Shown piece by piece: positions 48,012-59,949 of a DNA stretch of 64,000 nt. The stretch covers positions 34,029,231 through 34,093,230 of the forward strand of contig CM046307.1 in the NCBI GenBank assembly GCA_025267735.1, in the 5' to 3' direction. The DNA comes from Mactra quadrangularis. Lineage: Eukaryota; Mollusca; Bivalvia; Venerida; Mactridae. Under the pieces are notes generated by a model. That model made no database searches, was not told where the DNA came from, and saw only the letters and a list, made by a program, of their open reading frames with translations. How positions within the stretch are numbered: the stretch's first letter is position 1; each line of letters starts with the position of its first letter. A program made the position numbers and the translations under genes.

Positions 48012-48368
48012 TAAAACTTTTGCGCTTATTGCCTTTGCATTTTTTCGGGGCAATTTCAAACTAAATAAGGCTTTAACATGTATAAAATCACTGCAAAAAC
48101 ATAATGTTTATTTGAACAATTACAAATATCAATTAATTTCAATTCATCTATAGTCAGTCAAACATAAAAACCAAATTGCCGGCAAACAGGAAGTCACATT
48201 ATTGTGGAGGCAGCCATTTTGATTTGTTAAAGCGTTTTCGGGTAGTGAAGAATTTTTTCACTAGCTTTCGCTATGTGGCAAAATGAAGCGATATATTGAA
48301 GCAAACCGTTTCCTAGTATTTTGCTTTGTAGTGATACCTAGCGATTTCATTAGGCAACGCACCCTTGG

Positions 48369-50430
48369 TTTGAAAAATAATTCAGTGAAAATGAAAATGC
48401 TCTAATTCTGTTACATCTCCACTCAGAGTAGTGTTTTATACATCAAGATGTTCCTTATGAAACATTCAAAGTGATGCCTGTCATCAATTACGACAAAAAT
48501 ATTTAACAAAAGATAAGAAATATAAAAAGATATATATTTTGGAGTACCTTCATTGAAATATCAACTATAACGTTCTGTAAATGATTTAAGAAACAGTTCT
48601 TTTCTGATCCTATCATAGTCCCTGAAGCTAGTCTAAAATTGTTTTGAGTTAAATAGACATGTGGTGATACCTGGACTGGTCAGCATTTTCTTTCACTAAA
48701 GTGAAGGTATTTTAAGTGTAAACTTGTAAACCAATCTGGATGACTCAGATTTGGCGGATGATTCAAACAGATTTAGTGGAACAGAGAAGGAACATTTATT
48801 GTGATGAAAAGAACAAAACGGATTTATTTTAAAATTTGGAGTGGAAATAATACCAGTTTTTGTACTGATTTAATTATCATGACATTGAATACTATGCTAA
48901 GAAATATTTGAGTTCAAAGCAAAGTGAGGAGTGCTACTTATTAACAATTTTGACACAAGAAAGTGATGAAAGATGTTTTGGCAAAATTGGTGGTAAGTCA
49001 AGTTTTATAACTGCTTTTATATTTTTCAAATAAATGTTTTAGTATATTTTACTTTATTTCATTAAACTAGGCATTCTGGCCTTATGCAGAAATGTCATTG
49101 AAATATTGTGTTATATGTTTTGTGATGTCTAAATTTAATAGATACCTGAAAGTGTAGAAAAAGAGCACCTACTTGTAGTAATTGGAATTAACAAATGTTT
49201 TTGTATCAAAGTCAGTTATTTCTATCCTCTGGTATCAGAAAAGTGTTCTTTTTTTAATAAGAGCCATGTTTTTTAAATGCTTTTGATTGCTGGTCTAAAT
49301 AATTACTGCTTCTAATTCATTATGAAACAAATTTGATAAACATTGTGCAAGAGAAACTGTCGAGATTTATTATCTTTTCATTTAAGGTCATTCTGGCAGG
49401 AAAAGAAAAAATTAAATCACATTCACAACAATCATTCTGTATCATCATACTGTCCAAGAGAAAGGTGAGTTGTAATCGTACTTAATTTTCATAAATACAA
49501 AACATACATTGTCATTATATGTTTATTTATAACCATTATATTGAAAATAATATCAGTGTATAATATTATTTGTGAAATAAACCAAAATATATCCTTAACA
49601 TTATGGAGAAGAAATAATCCTTGAACTATGGCTAGTCTAACTCTAAAAGCTTTATCAGCCCATCAATTCTGGCCATTTGAATTGTGAGAAACTTCTTGGA
49701 TTAGGATCATTATGCTGTAATTCAAATAAACTGACAGAAAATGAGAGATTCATCAGTATTGTATGTAATTAATGTTTATTTAATTGTTTTTATACATTTG
49801 AAACATTTTGTATACAGGTGAAGTTAGAAGTTGTAAATTTATATACATGTACATGTAGTTTGTAATTACTTGACTTTCTCAGTTTATTCAGTAGTTGCTA
49901 TACATATTATATTTCATATTCTCTTCATTTAACCTTTAATATTAATACTATTTTTTCTCTTTTAAGGTGGAAAGTCCATTGTGATTAACATTCTTAATGG
50001 TTGTGAAAAGTTGTGATTCTTATTATACTGAAGCATTCAAGACCACATTAGATTATGGACTAAAGTGATATTTAGTTAAATATACTATAAGGAATACATT
50101 TAAGTACTAAGCATCTTAATGTTTAACAATTTAAAACAGTTATTTTTTCTACCTTGAGTACATTCATTTTCAAGTTATGAGTAAAATAATAAAATAGAAA
50201 TAAATGTTAGTAATTTTACTTCTAGTTTTGTTAAATTTCAATAAAAAACATGAATTTAAATACATATTATTTTATGATTTCACGACTTTTGCTTGCATTC
50301 AAGATAATGTAAAATAATATCTTTACACAGTTACAGTACAGCCAAATGATTGGATTACATTGTATGATTATGTGATGGTTGCCAACAACAGCTGTATAAG
50401 GGCATATTTGATTCTCCTAGTTAGACAGAC
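48369..50430. other. MRGBP intron 1 sequence, nothing recognised
   Basis: AT-rich, no ORF above 60 codons, no TIR or SINE boxes seen. Confidence 0.4.
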
Positions 50431-50439
50431 AGGGGGACT

Positions 50440-50760
50440 AATCTTCCACGGTTTGCATGGAAAATATTCCAGGGTTTTCCAGCCTAGCATGGCAAATTTT
50501 CCATGGTTTTCTAGCCTAGCGTATGCTGGAAAATAATTTTCCATGTTTTTCCACACTTTTCCATGGAAAATTAGTCCGAATACTCCAGGGTTTTTTCCAG
50601 CGTGACATGGCAAATTTTCCAGCGTTTTCCAGCCTACCTCCATTTCCATGTTTTTCCACGCTTTTCCATGGAAAAGCATGGAAAATTAGTCCCAATACTA
50701 CATGTTCCAAATTCCATGGAATTCCATGGAAAATTTGCCGCATAACATGGAACTTTTACA
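50440..50760. repeat. CCATGGAAAA low-complexity repeat
   Basis: It is made of TTTTCCATGG, TTTTCCAGC and GCATGGAAAA words in both orientations, so long frames stay open on both strands (peptides like FHGKAWKNMEN). Larger blocks (TTAGTCC(G/C)AATACT, ATGGCAAATTTTCCA) recur two or three times. The reading frames are repeat by-products, not genes. Confidence 0.85.
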
Positions 50761-51105
50761 GACGGGCATGTGATGCTTTAAATGAAAATTTAAAAAATCT
50801 TAGTTCTTGAGTGCATAAAGCTATATCTAAGATGTGTTTGGATTGCATAATTTTTATTAATCATATCATGATTAAATAACTACAGAATACCAAAAACAAA
50901 AGAAATCTGTGTATATATTCAAATAGCAGCAAATGTAACATGAGTCATACAATGAAATAATAAAACAGCAGCTAGAAATAGAAAGGTTTATGAACAATTA
51001 TTTATTTGTATTAATTATATCCTTTTTTCAAAACAACAATAAGGATAATAATTAGAACACTTCATTTTTTATGTTTTTTAGTTTTAGTTAGCTTGACACA
51101 AGAAG

Positions 51106-51440
51106 ATTCTCGCAAGCTTGCCGTAAGCTTCTCACAAGCTTGCCGTGAGCTTCTCGCAAGCTTGCTATAAGCTTCTCGCAAGCTTGTCGTAAGCTTCTCG
51201 CAAGCTTGCTGTAAGCTTCTCGCAAGCTTGCCGTAAGCTTCTCGCAAGCTTGCCGTAAGCTTCTCGCAAGCTTGCCGTAAGCTTTCGCAAGCTTGCTGCA
51301 CGCTTTGATAAATTCACACCCAAAGCATGCATTTTTTAAAGAAGCCGCAAGCTTGCGGCAAGCTTGCCGCAAGGTTCCAATTCTAAGCTTTCCGCAAGCT
51401 TTTCTTGCAAGCTTGCCGCAACCTTGTTAGGAAGCTTGCC
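51106..51440. repeat. 22-bp minisatellite CTCGCAAGCTTGCCGTAAGC-TT
   Basis: About nine near-identical 22-bp units (51108-51300), each with two AAGCTT words. They are followed by more diverged GCAAGCTTGCCGCAA pieces to 51440. Because 22 is not a multiple of 3 and the unit has no stop on the minus strand, three periods (66 bp) make a 22-residue repeating peptide in overlapping frames. It is short on stops by composition and there is no evidence of a gene. Confidence 0.92.
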
Positions 51441-54400
51441 ATTTTGGTTTGGGTATCATGTTCTTTTTTAGAAATAATTAACAAAACAAAGTATGATCTC
51501 ATGAGGCCAAAACAAGGGGGAATTTATATAAATTTTGAATACGTGTATATAATTTTCTGTATTGGTTATATAGGATTCTAGTGTTAATAGGACTTGAGAC
51601 AAAGATTTATCTAAACATCAGTAACATTCATCAAATAAAGCACATTATAATACGATAATTAAGTTTTTATTTGTTTATTTCATTTTGCTTCTTAAAAAAA
51701 TTAATGAGATCTATCAAGCATGTTTGTATTAATCTATTGAGAGGCCCCTCTTGGAAAATTTGAATATAAAAAATGAAAAAACCATGTCCAAAAATAAAAA
51801 CCAAAATCCAATCACATTTTAAATCTAATTACTAAGCAAAAGCATCAATTTCTTGCAACGATGAACAAAGAGACCCTGCACGGAGAAAATAGAAGTGGTC
51901 CTACTTGAGCTAACGTACTTACAACAGTGAAACATGTATGATACATAACATACATGTATATTGTTCTGCTATGGAATTAATGGAGTTTAACTTTAGTTTT
52001 AGTTATATTTGAAATATATATAATGTAATTTATCAGCTTGATTTGGGTAAAAATGATAAGGCCTTTAACCTTTTACTGACCAACCCAGTAACTCCTGAAT
52101 CGAATTTTAGCTTCTACTTTCAGACAACCAAGTAAGAAATAAATAGGCCAAGTTGCATTGCTGTCCGTCAATTAATCATGAAATCGTATATTGAAATAGC
52201 CCTATCGCTGAGGTGAAAATTTGCCACTTTTTGCACTTATCTTTTCTTGTAAAGGGTTAAAGGAAAATCTACTAAAAGGCCCTTATTTTGATGTTAATCA
52301 ATTTCTTTTGATTTTTCATCTTTTGCTCTTTTATTATGAATGCAACCACAGTTTTCAAAAACTAATTTTAGCATCTATCCAACCCAGTCATGCATGTTTT
52401 ATAATGTAATAAGATATGTTGCAAAGGCGATAACAAACAACCATAATTTGATAATATATACCATGTAGTATTACTCAAGTTGGACATACCATGTGACAAA
52501 TGCTAATGACTGAGATTTAAGAAACATATAGACTGGATAAACCACCAGTGTTACTAAGTAACTTCCTTTAAATTTGATATCATGGTACTCAGTAGGGAAG
52601 AGTAAGCATAAAAAAGTTTCCGACGGATCTTGAACACATGTTCACTATTTTGCAATTCATATTGTTGATTTCACTGGGGTTATTCATTTTATGGGTTCTT
52701 GACAAGCTTGACGGTCTATGAAAGCTATATAATGTATAACCCGCTTGATAGACAAGGTGACCAGTGTATGGACGTACTCCACATTATCATACTTTTTATA
52801 GAACCATTTATTGTAGACGTATGTTATGTATGAATGTATAAAAGTCGACTGACGATTTAGCTGTGACAGTGATCATGAAATTTGGCTATGACAGACATTT
52901 CCACAGCAATATTACAATAAATAAAATTAAAATATTTTAAAACTCGTCTTCAAATGAAGTTATACCCGTTTTTATGCCGGGAGATGTAGTCCTAGATGTA
53001 ATTCTTCTACTAAAGATATTTTTGAGCAATGATAAAACTTGTGAATATTTCTTTTATTTTATAAGGTTTTTATAAGGTTTACGGTAAGTTCGCTTAACAT
53101 GATTTCACAAAATGCTCTTAATCTCTTACACTCGCTTAGAGATAGAAAAGTCTAAGATTGTAACCCATTCAGGGTCAATGTTTATTTCTTTATGCAAGCC
53201 ATGTGTCTGCTTTTCTTCAATCTACTCAGCTGTTAAACGGCACCTTTCCTGGCTATGTCATTCCCTTTGCCACATTGACTTCCTACCAAATGAAGTGAAA
53301 GTTTCATCAAGTAGATTGATAAATACAGAAAAGTGTACTAGTACCTATGATTAGGGATAATAGCCAGTCAGTGAGCATTTGAAAAGATGGAATTTAGACT
53401 ACAAAATGCTATAATTTTGAAGAAATGTCGTGCTTTTGGGGATAGTTATATTTGATACATGTATATAAGAAGGGCCTCTTAAATTGTTCTCTCTATAATA
53501 TCTAATATACAAATTGTTTTATTGTAAGATATTTATCAATGATAAAGTCTGTTTAAAATTACATGTAGTTTGTACATCAAACACAGTATACAAATGTACA
53601 TATTTGTTTCATCATTACTCCGAGCTTCAAGGGTATGATGTCGGTGTAATGCATAGTCTCTTACAGGACTATTTTATTTTGTAAAATGGTGATATTAGAC
53701 TTGTATTAAAACATGATCACATACTGTTTTAGAACTTGAAATGTATCTAAGGCGTGGGTGCCTATAGGATGTTATATTATCAAAACTCTCAATACATAAC
53801 AGAAATATGATTTTGTTAAATTTAGGACGAAAACAGGTCGTATAGTCTCTCGTAATACAGGCCTAAAACGGTAATGAATATAATAATCATCCATGTTCAA
53901 TTATGACTAATTGGGTACCGTTTAACCTTACCAAATTGTTATATGAACTGTTGAAATGTAACACACTTGTAATGACAGCATAAGTTTCAATAATAAAAAA
54001 AAATGGTAAGACCTTTTTTACAATTATCTAAGCTTCATGTTATGAAATAACCCCAGTAAGGGCCTTAACTTTTAGAAATAAGTATTATTATTTAAAATCG
54101 TCATTTTGAATGTACAATCGTCATTTTGAATGTACGTATCTTAAATAGTAAGTTTATTTATCAGTTTAAATTGAATAAAGTGTATATTGGCTTACTTGGT
54201 ATTAATTCATTTCGAGTTCAAACATAAACCCATTCGGGGCCTCATGTGTTTCATACAATGGTACCGCATGCTGATTCTGGTGTATCTACATAAATTAATT
54301 ATTGTAGGCTTATTTTGAGAGAGTGTGATGTATTTGTATGATTTCAAATAAAATATTTACCATTTATTCAATTATATTATTACATTATGCATAATTTAGG

Positions 54401-55125
54401 GCCTTATGACAAGTTCAAAGCAGATGCCGGGCCTCAACTGCAAATAAACTGACAAAAAGCTATTTTTGAGTGTACAATATATTTTCTTAGGCATATAAAA
54501 TCATAATACATATATTTTAATAACCATCTTAAATTTTTATAGAGATGATAATTTTAAAACTATGTGCCTATTTATGTGCCCCTTTCGGGGCCCCATTTAG
54601 GCAAGATACAAGGCCCCTCATGATTGTCTCCTGGGCTAATATTGATCAGTATGACTCAAAATACCTCCATGCCAAATTTGGTGCTTTTATCACATTTTGC
54701 ACAATTATTTCACTTACACACCTGAGTAATATGGAACAGAATCGCTTCAACCATTTCGGCGTAATGTCATTCATTTTCGCGACCCACACTATATAGCAAT
54801 TTCATATGAAACATCTTTTGTAATTAAAAAACTTATTGTTTTCAATGTTTTCATCTTGATTCAACAAACAATGCTTCAGGAACGATGATGTGAAAAGTTT
54901 ATTTTGTTTTTCTTAAGAAAAATTCCATTATCGATTTTCTGTCAGCGAGTTTATCTCCCAGCGTGTGACCGACAATAAGGTCTAATTGACATGTACGCAT
55001 AATTTACATGTATAATTGCCGCGGGCGGTCTCTCTTTTCACAACTCTTATCAGGATTAGCAATCGTCGGTCAATAAGGGTACACTATTTTAGTCAACTAT
55101 AAAAAATATGCTTATTTTAAACGAA
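51441..55125. other. MRGBP intron 1 sequence with scattered unassigned repeats
   Basis: No exon-like segment was found. A block at 54545-54790 (GTGCCCCTTTCGGGGCCCCA; AAGGCCCCTCATGATTG; AATACCTCCATGCCAAATTT) looks like an interspersed repeat and keeps an 83-codon frame open, but no protein family was recognised. Similar CGGGGCC words lie at 54235 and 54430. Confidence 0.4.
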
Positions 55126-55129
55126 AAAG

Positions 55130-55285
55130 GGCGTTTCATTCAACTCACAAAACTACTGATAAAGACAGTATTTCAAATAAGAATCGAATCGAAAATGCCT
55201 CTTCCGAATCGAATTGAACCGAACCGAGCGTAAAAAATCGCGATTCTTTGTGAACCGCGATTAATCGTTTCACCACTAGTGATAA
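55130..55285 (-). mobile_element. Possible hAT-like end with ATCGAATCGAA words
   Basis: On the minus strand it starts CACTAGTGGTGAAACGATTA and runs into GCGATT/GAATCG-type words, resembling the ends of some hAT families. No partner end was found. Confidence 0.3.
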
Positions 55286-55649
55286 TCAATACGCAAACCC
55301 ACATCACTGTCATTAAGCAACAGTACAATATAGTGTATAAATATAACAACAATACTTCTGTGTGAGCCCGAAATTACTTCACATTTTCATTATTGAAATT
55401 ATTGTCGTTATTTTGAGCTTCTGTTATAAATGTTACTATTTGGTTATTGGGGGATTTAGAGCTATCCCAGGTTAAGCAATAGCACTGTGTCGGTGTTTTG
55501 CATTATTAAACAACCTCAGATCTGAGCCCTTCAAGCTCACACCAAGCGATCAGAATTTAATTAGAAATAAAATTTCAATAGTGGAAAATAACATAAAACT
55601 ATATTATAAGTTATCAGGAATAACTTCTTTGATATTTCATCGATATCAC

Positions 55650-55800
55650 ACTCTGAGGTGTGATTGTAGCAGATCAGCTTGATAGACTTGCACCCTGGTT
55701 CGAATCTTGTATAGAAGCCACTACTTTGTTTCTATGTACAATAAACTGTACTGCTAAGTACTAGAAAAGGAAGCAGTCTTGAAAGGGTTGTAAGAACTTG
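55650..55800 (+). repeat. tRNA-derived SINE head
   Basis: GTGTGATTGTAGCAGATCAG..TTGATAGACTTGC gives a weak A-box region. CCTGGTTCGAATCTTG is a good Pol III B box. The body and tail are not delimited. Confidence 0.5.
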
Positions 55801-56308
55801 TTTCACTTTGAAGGTTAATTTCGGAAATAATTGCGCATTATATTGAAATTTATCCTCTGCAAATATGAAGAAGAAGTAAAGAATTTATTTCTGCAAAAAT
55901 AGGTCAATAGGCCCGTTTGAAACATACAAATGCATTTCATAAAGTATACAATCACGTGACAATGACATAATACCTATTTATGATCAATAAATATAATGCT
56001 TACATGCGAGCGCCATTTTTTCAACTTACAAAACTGATATATTTTCTAAAACTCGCCTTTAAACTACCCCCATGGCAGGTTTAATTTTTATGGTGTGTTG
56101 GACTAAATATAAACTCAGGTTTTGTCCAGTTTTTTCCTTAGACTGTGACTAGTTAAACTATATTTATGCAATGGCTCGAGTTTAAACTTAGGTTTAACTC
56201 GAGATTATCTTTAAACTAGAATTATGCAATTGACTATAGTTTGTGATTTTTTTCTTTATTATTGAAATCAGTGATTATGAATTTGATTTATCTTATGTTC
56301 TTTTGCAG

Positions 56309-56427
56309 GAGTGAATAGGCATTTTCACATGGTCTCAATACATGAAAAACTGGCTAGTTCATACAAAAAAATGACTGCCCAACAGATTTGGATGTATCTA
56401 GGTGAATTGTATGATCTTAATGCTTTA
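56309..56427 (+). CDS. MRGBP: MRGBP exon 2 (EAF7 domain core)
   Basis: The 119-nt exon after acceptor TTTTGCAG completes a Gly codon and encodes VNRHFHMVSIHEKLASSYKK followed by IWMYLGELYDLNAL. This is the most conserved part of the family (G-V-N-R-H-F-H-M ... IW..L...YD..AL), which contacts MRG15 and the NuA4 scaffold in known members. It ends in phase 0 with donor GTGAGT. The short 204-bp intron 2 follows. Confidence 0.93.
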
Positions 56428-56631
56428 GTGAGTATTACTTACTTATTTAACTTTAAAACAAGATAAGCTATTGTAATTCAAAAGTTTTGAATGTTTAAGA
56501 GATGTTTTGCTCTAAATTTATTATCTGCAAACATTGTGCTAGTTAATGTTTTTACTTTGAAGGTACTTGAATAATGTTCATCTCACTGCACTTATTAATA
56601 GAATTATATCTTGGTTTAAATTCTTTTTCAG

Positions 56632-56827
56632 AATGAATCAGAAATTACACCATTTCCAAATAAAGAAAATGAATTTGATCTACCAGATGAATTTACAGAC
56701 TTACAAAGTAAATCATTCCCAAGATTAAAACTTGATAGTGACAAATCAGACTCCAAGGGAGATAAACCAAGCACAGCCATCAAGGGAGACAAATCTGATC
56801 CAAAAACTGAAAAGAATTCTGACTCGG
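56632..56827 (+). CDS. MRGBP: MRGBP exon 3 (end of EAF7 domain, charged linker)
   Basis: Acceptor TTTTTCAG; the 196-nt exon encodes NESEITPFPNKENEFDLPDE, matching the animal pattern ESEILPFPN.E..F.LP.E. A lysine/serine/aspartate-rich low-complexity linker follows (KLDSDKSDSKGDKPS...). It ends GACTCGG|GTAAAT, with one base of a split Ala codon. An ORF read in another frame over this exon and into the intron is a shadow. Confidence 0.92.
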
Positions 56828-56911
56828 GTAAATCGTTTTACTTGTTTTTACTTTTATGCTCGAGTATTTAGAATTATTATTGTTATCATATTAATACCTG
56901 TGATAATATTA

Positions 56912-57901
56912 CAGTTGAGTTGCCAGTAACGGATCTCTTACATATCAAAGTTGGATTTTGTTAGATTTATGAAAGATATTAAATATGATTGTATATATTT
57001 GTAATTGTTATTAGTACCTCTAGTTAATAAATGTTACAATGACCAAAAAGTATTTCTGTTGAAAAACTTTTCTTCGTTTTATTTTAACCATGGCTAACTA
57101 CCCGATAGCAGATCAACTTCTCCAGTAAAGATTCACATGACATTGGAGTGTAGGGACTTTCTAAAAAGGAACAACACTGACAGAAAACAAATGTTTTTTT
57201 TATTAAAACCAAATTACACATAGACATTTGGCAAAAACTTGTCACAAAAATATTGGTTTCACTCATTTTATATAGATAGTTATTGTCTATCTTTATATTT
57301 TCTAATAAGACATGACATTGTGTTTATAATTTAAACCAATTATCTACATTGTATCATTCTTAATCCTCTATCATAAGTTCCATATTTTGCCCTCATTTTC
57401 ATTATCCTAACATTTCTTAAGTTTACAAAACCAAACATCAATATCTAAAATATGTAATTACACGGTAAAACATTGCCATTGCGACCCACGTCTTTGATAT
57501 GATCCGTTACTGGCGACTACACGTAGACATACATTGGTGCTTAAAACGATGTCAAACAAAATAGAAGGTAGTTGGATTTGCTTTTTAATTTGATATATGA
57601 TAACATTAATTTGTTATGGTATAAAACTTTTGGAAAGAATTATCTAGTTAAATTGGCGCAGAATGACTTTACATCAAGGCTTCAATTGGATTCATGTCAG
57701 GTACTTGCTTTTTTCCAAAGCATCATAGGAGAGTAAATGATCATTATCTAAAGTAAACAAAGTGTGTTTATTTCTGCAAAAGATGGCTTTAATCGTCAGT
57801 AATATTTAAATTATATACTTCTAATTTATAATAATTGTACTGAATAAGATTAAAGACTTTGATCCACTATTAGTGACGATCTGTTATTGGCGACTCAACT
57901 G
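56912..57901. mobile_element. pogo/Tigger-like element, 990 bp, TA target duplication
   Basis: TA|CAGTTGAGTTGCCAGTAACG at the left and TATTGGCGACTCAACTG|TA at the right. A third, inverted copy of the same sub-terminal sequence (GATCCGTTACTGGCGAC) sits in the middle at about 57500, so one end has been duplicated. No transposase ORF. It begins 84 bp after MRGBP exon 3, within intron 3. Confidence 0.85.
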
Positions 57902-58326
57902 TATCTAAAGTATGTGAATAATTGACCTTTCCCTCATAGAAAATTTTTCCATGGACAAGTTCATGTTTGACCAGTAATACACAGACTCAAGTCAGACACA
58001 GAATGATGTAGTAACAACATGTATCATAGTTCTTTAGCAGTATCAGGTTCTTTATGTTCTCATATTTATGAATGACCTACGCAGTCCAAGAATATTCTGT
58101 GCTAGTTTTTTTCTATGATATATAATAAAATAACTTATTAACTAATCATTTGAATTGAGACAAAAAAATACATCAATGCTAGTATGATATTATTGATACA
58201 TAATTAATTATTTTTGCTTCTTGGTGTAGTCATCATGTTAAATTTTCTCAAGCTCTAACCTATTTATAATGCTATATAGAATATTGCAGAATTTTAACAA
58301 GCCCAACTGTATAAAAGTTAGTAATT

Positions 58327-58582
58327 ATACCCCCGCTTCGAAGAAGGGGGGGTATACTGTTTTACCCTTGTCTGTGCGTGTGTGCGTCCGTTACGAAATT
58401 TCCGTCGCAGTTTTCTCAGCAACTATATCATGCAGCAGTCTAATACTTTGCATATTGCTTCATCCCATAGTCCCATGTGGTGTAAAGCGATTTCATGCTC
58501 CTTGCTCATCTACTTCCTGTTTGTCGCATATTTTTAGATTTTGGCGGGGGTATCACTAGTGAGCATTAGCTCACAGATTTAC
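58327..58582 (+). repeat. Bivalve ATACCCCC...GGGGGTAT interspersed repeat
   Basis: It starts TTATACCCCCGCTTCGAAGA, then GGGGGGGTATA and GTGTGTGCGTCCGTTACGAA. It ends GGCGGGGGTATCACTAGTGA followed by GCATTAGCTCACAG. I recognise this as a common bivalve repeat; the partly inverted ATACCCCC ends suggest a DNA element. The 96-codon ORF across it is a by-product. Confidence 0.7.
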
Positions 58583-58823
58583 TTGTTTGTTCTAGAGTGA
58601 ACCAATTTTTATTAGTCCTTGGCTTAGGGATAATGGGTTAAGGTGCTGAATGTCAGTGTTATGATTAGTTTTAGATTATCATGGTGGCAAAAAATCATGA
58701 CTATGAAGTCACACATCATTTCAAGAAGAAACTGTGAACAATCCATGATACCTATGCAAGGCTGAAAAGAAAAGTGTATCTTTTTTTGCTGTGCATCACA
58801 CTCTATTGCCAGTTAGTACTTAG

Positions 58824-59587
58824 TTTTTATACGCCCTTTTTGAAAAAATGGACATATTATGTTATGATGTATTCCATCTGTCCGTCTGTCAGTCCTTCCA
58901 TCTGTATGTCCGTGGACAATTGCTTGTCCGGATGATAACTGAAGAAAGGATGTACCTAGGTTCCTCAAATTTTATGTGTGGATAGCCCTTGGGTAGAGGA
59001 TGTTCCCTATTGATTTTGAGACCCGAGGGTCAAAGGTCAAGGTCACCAAATTTTATGTGAGAGTAGCCCATGTGTCAAGGGTTTATTTGTTGATAGCTCT
59101 TTGGTAGAGGATGTTCCTTTTTGTTATTGAGACCATAGGGTCAAAGATCAGTCACTGGGAATTAACATTAAAACATTTTCCGGACAATAACTCAATAATG
59201 ACTGTAGATAGGTTCACCAAATTTTATGTAAGGGTAGCCCAAGTGTCTAGCATATGCCCCTTGGTTTTATGGCCCCTGGGTCAAAGGTTAAGGTTGCAAG
59301 GAAATCATGAGGAAAAACCTTGTCCAACAACCAACTTTATCTAAGATCATCAAATTTTATGTATGGATACTCTTTAGGTCAATGGTGTGAGTTTTTTGTT
59401 CTGAGGCCCCAGGGTCAAGGTCACTGGAAGTTTATATGGAAATCTTTGTGCTGGTGATAACTCAACCCTGGCTGTGCCTAGGTTCTCAAAATCTTTGCTT
59501 TGGATAGCATTCCAGTTAAGGATGTGACCTATTCTGAGATCCCGGGGTACACGGGCGTATAATGCCCCGCTTAGCGGAGCTCTTGTT
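58824..59587 (+). mobile_element. Complete short copy of the GACCTTGACC tandem element
   Basis: The left end TTTTTATACGCCC...TTTTTGAAAAAATGG is followed by TCCGTCTGTC/TCCGTGGACAA and about four diverged units (AGGTCAAGGTCAC, GGGTCAAAGGTCAAG, CCTAGGTTC). The right end is ACGGGCGTATAATGCCCCGC followed by GGAGCTCTTGTT. It is the inverse orientation of the copy at 9510-14625 and defines both family ends. It lies in MRGBP intron 3. Confidence 0.8.
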
Positions 59588-59791
59588 AGCCTTGGGAGCA
59601 TATCATGGAAATCTGATAAGAATTAAAATATATACAACTCTTTAAAACTCTCGAGTCAAAGGGGATTGTTCACTGTTTTCTTCTTTTAACTGTAGCATTT
59701 TTGACGTTATAGTCACTTGGTATTGCCTCTGTGATGATGTAGTAATACAAATATTAAGTTTACCATCATTATCCCCATTGCTATATTTCAG

Positions 59792-59949
59792 CTTTAATAA
59801 AATCCTTAAAGTCAGATAGTCGTCAATCAGCTGGAACACCAACTTTAAGTACACCAGATAATTCACCAAAACGTAAACGTACCAGACATACACCTTCAAC
59901 TGCCAGTCCAGCAACACCCGACGCTCCACCCCCTAAACGTCGTAGATGA
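59792..59949 (+). CDS. MRGBP: MRGBP exon 4 (C-terminal basic tail) and stop
   Basis: Acceptor ATTTCAG; two bases complete the Ala codon from exon 3. It encodes LIKSLKSDSRQSAGTPTLST, a run of SP/TP sites (STPDNSPKRKR, TPSTASPATPDAPPP) and the terminal KRRR before TGA. The human protein ends in a similar SPSAAKRRRT tail. The KRKR and KRRR clusters could serve as nuclear localisation signals (inference). All four exons join without a frameshift to 576 nt including the stop. Confidence 0.92.

Larger units (their letters stand above)
45881..48363. mobile_element. Outer element of a three-level nest (CTTGG target duplication)
   Basis: The ends GGCGCGTTGCCTAACGATTT and the complement of GGTGCGTTGCCTAATGAAAT are flanked by CTTGG at 45876-45880 and 48364-48368. 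TIR similarity extends about 100 bp (AGGAAACGG, AAAGCTAG, ATTTTGCC). Without the inner insertion it would be about 475 bp, a MITE. It lies in MRGBP intron 1. Confidence 0.85.

Noticed and set aside
56732..56929. 65-codon plus-strand ORF
   Set aside because: It is a different frame of MRGBP exon 3 running into the intron.
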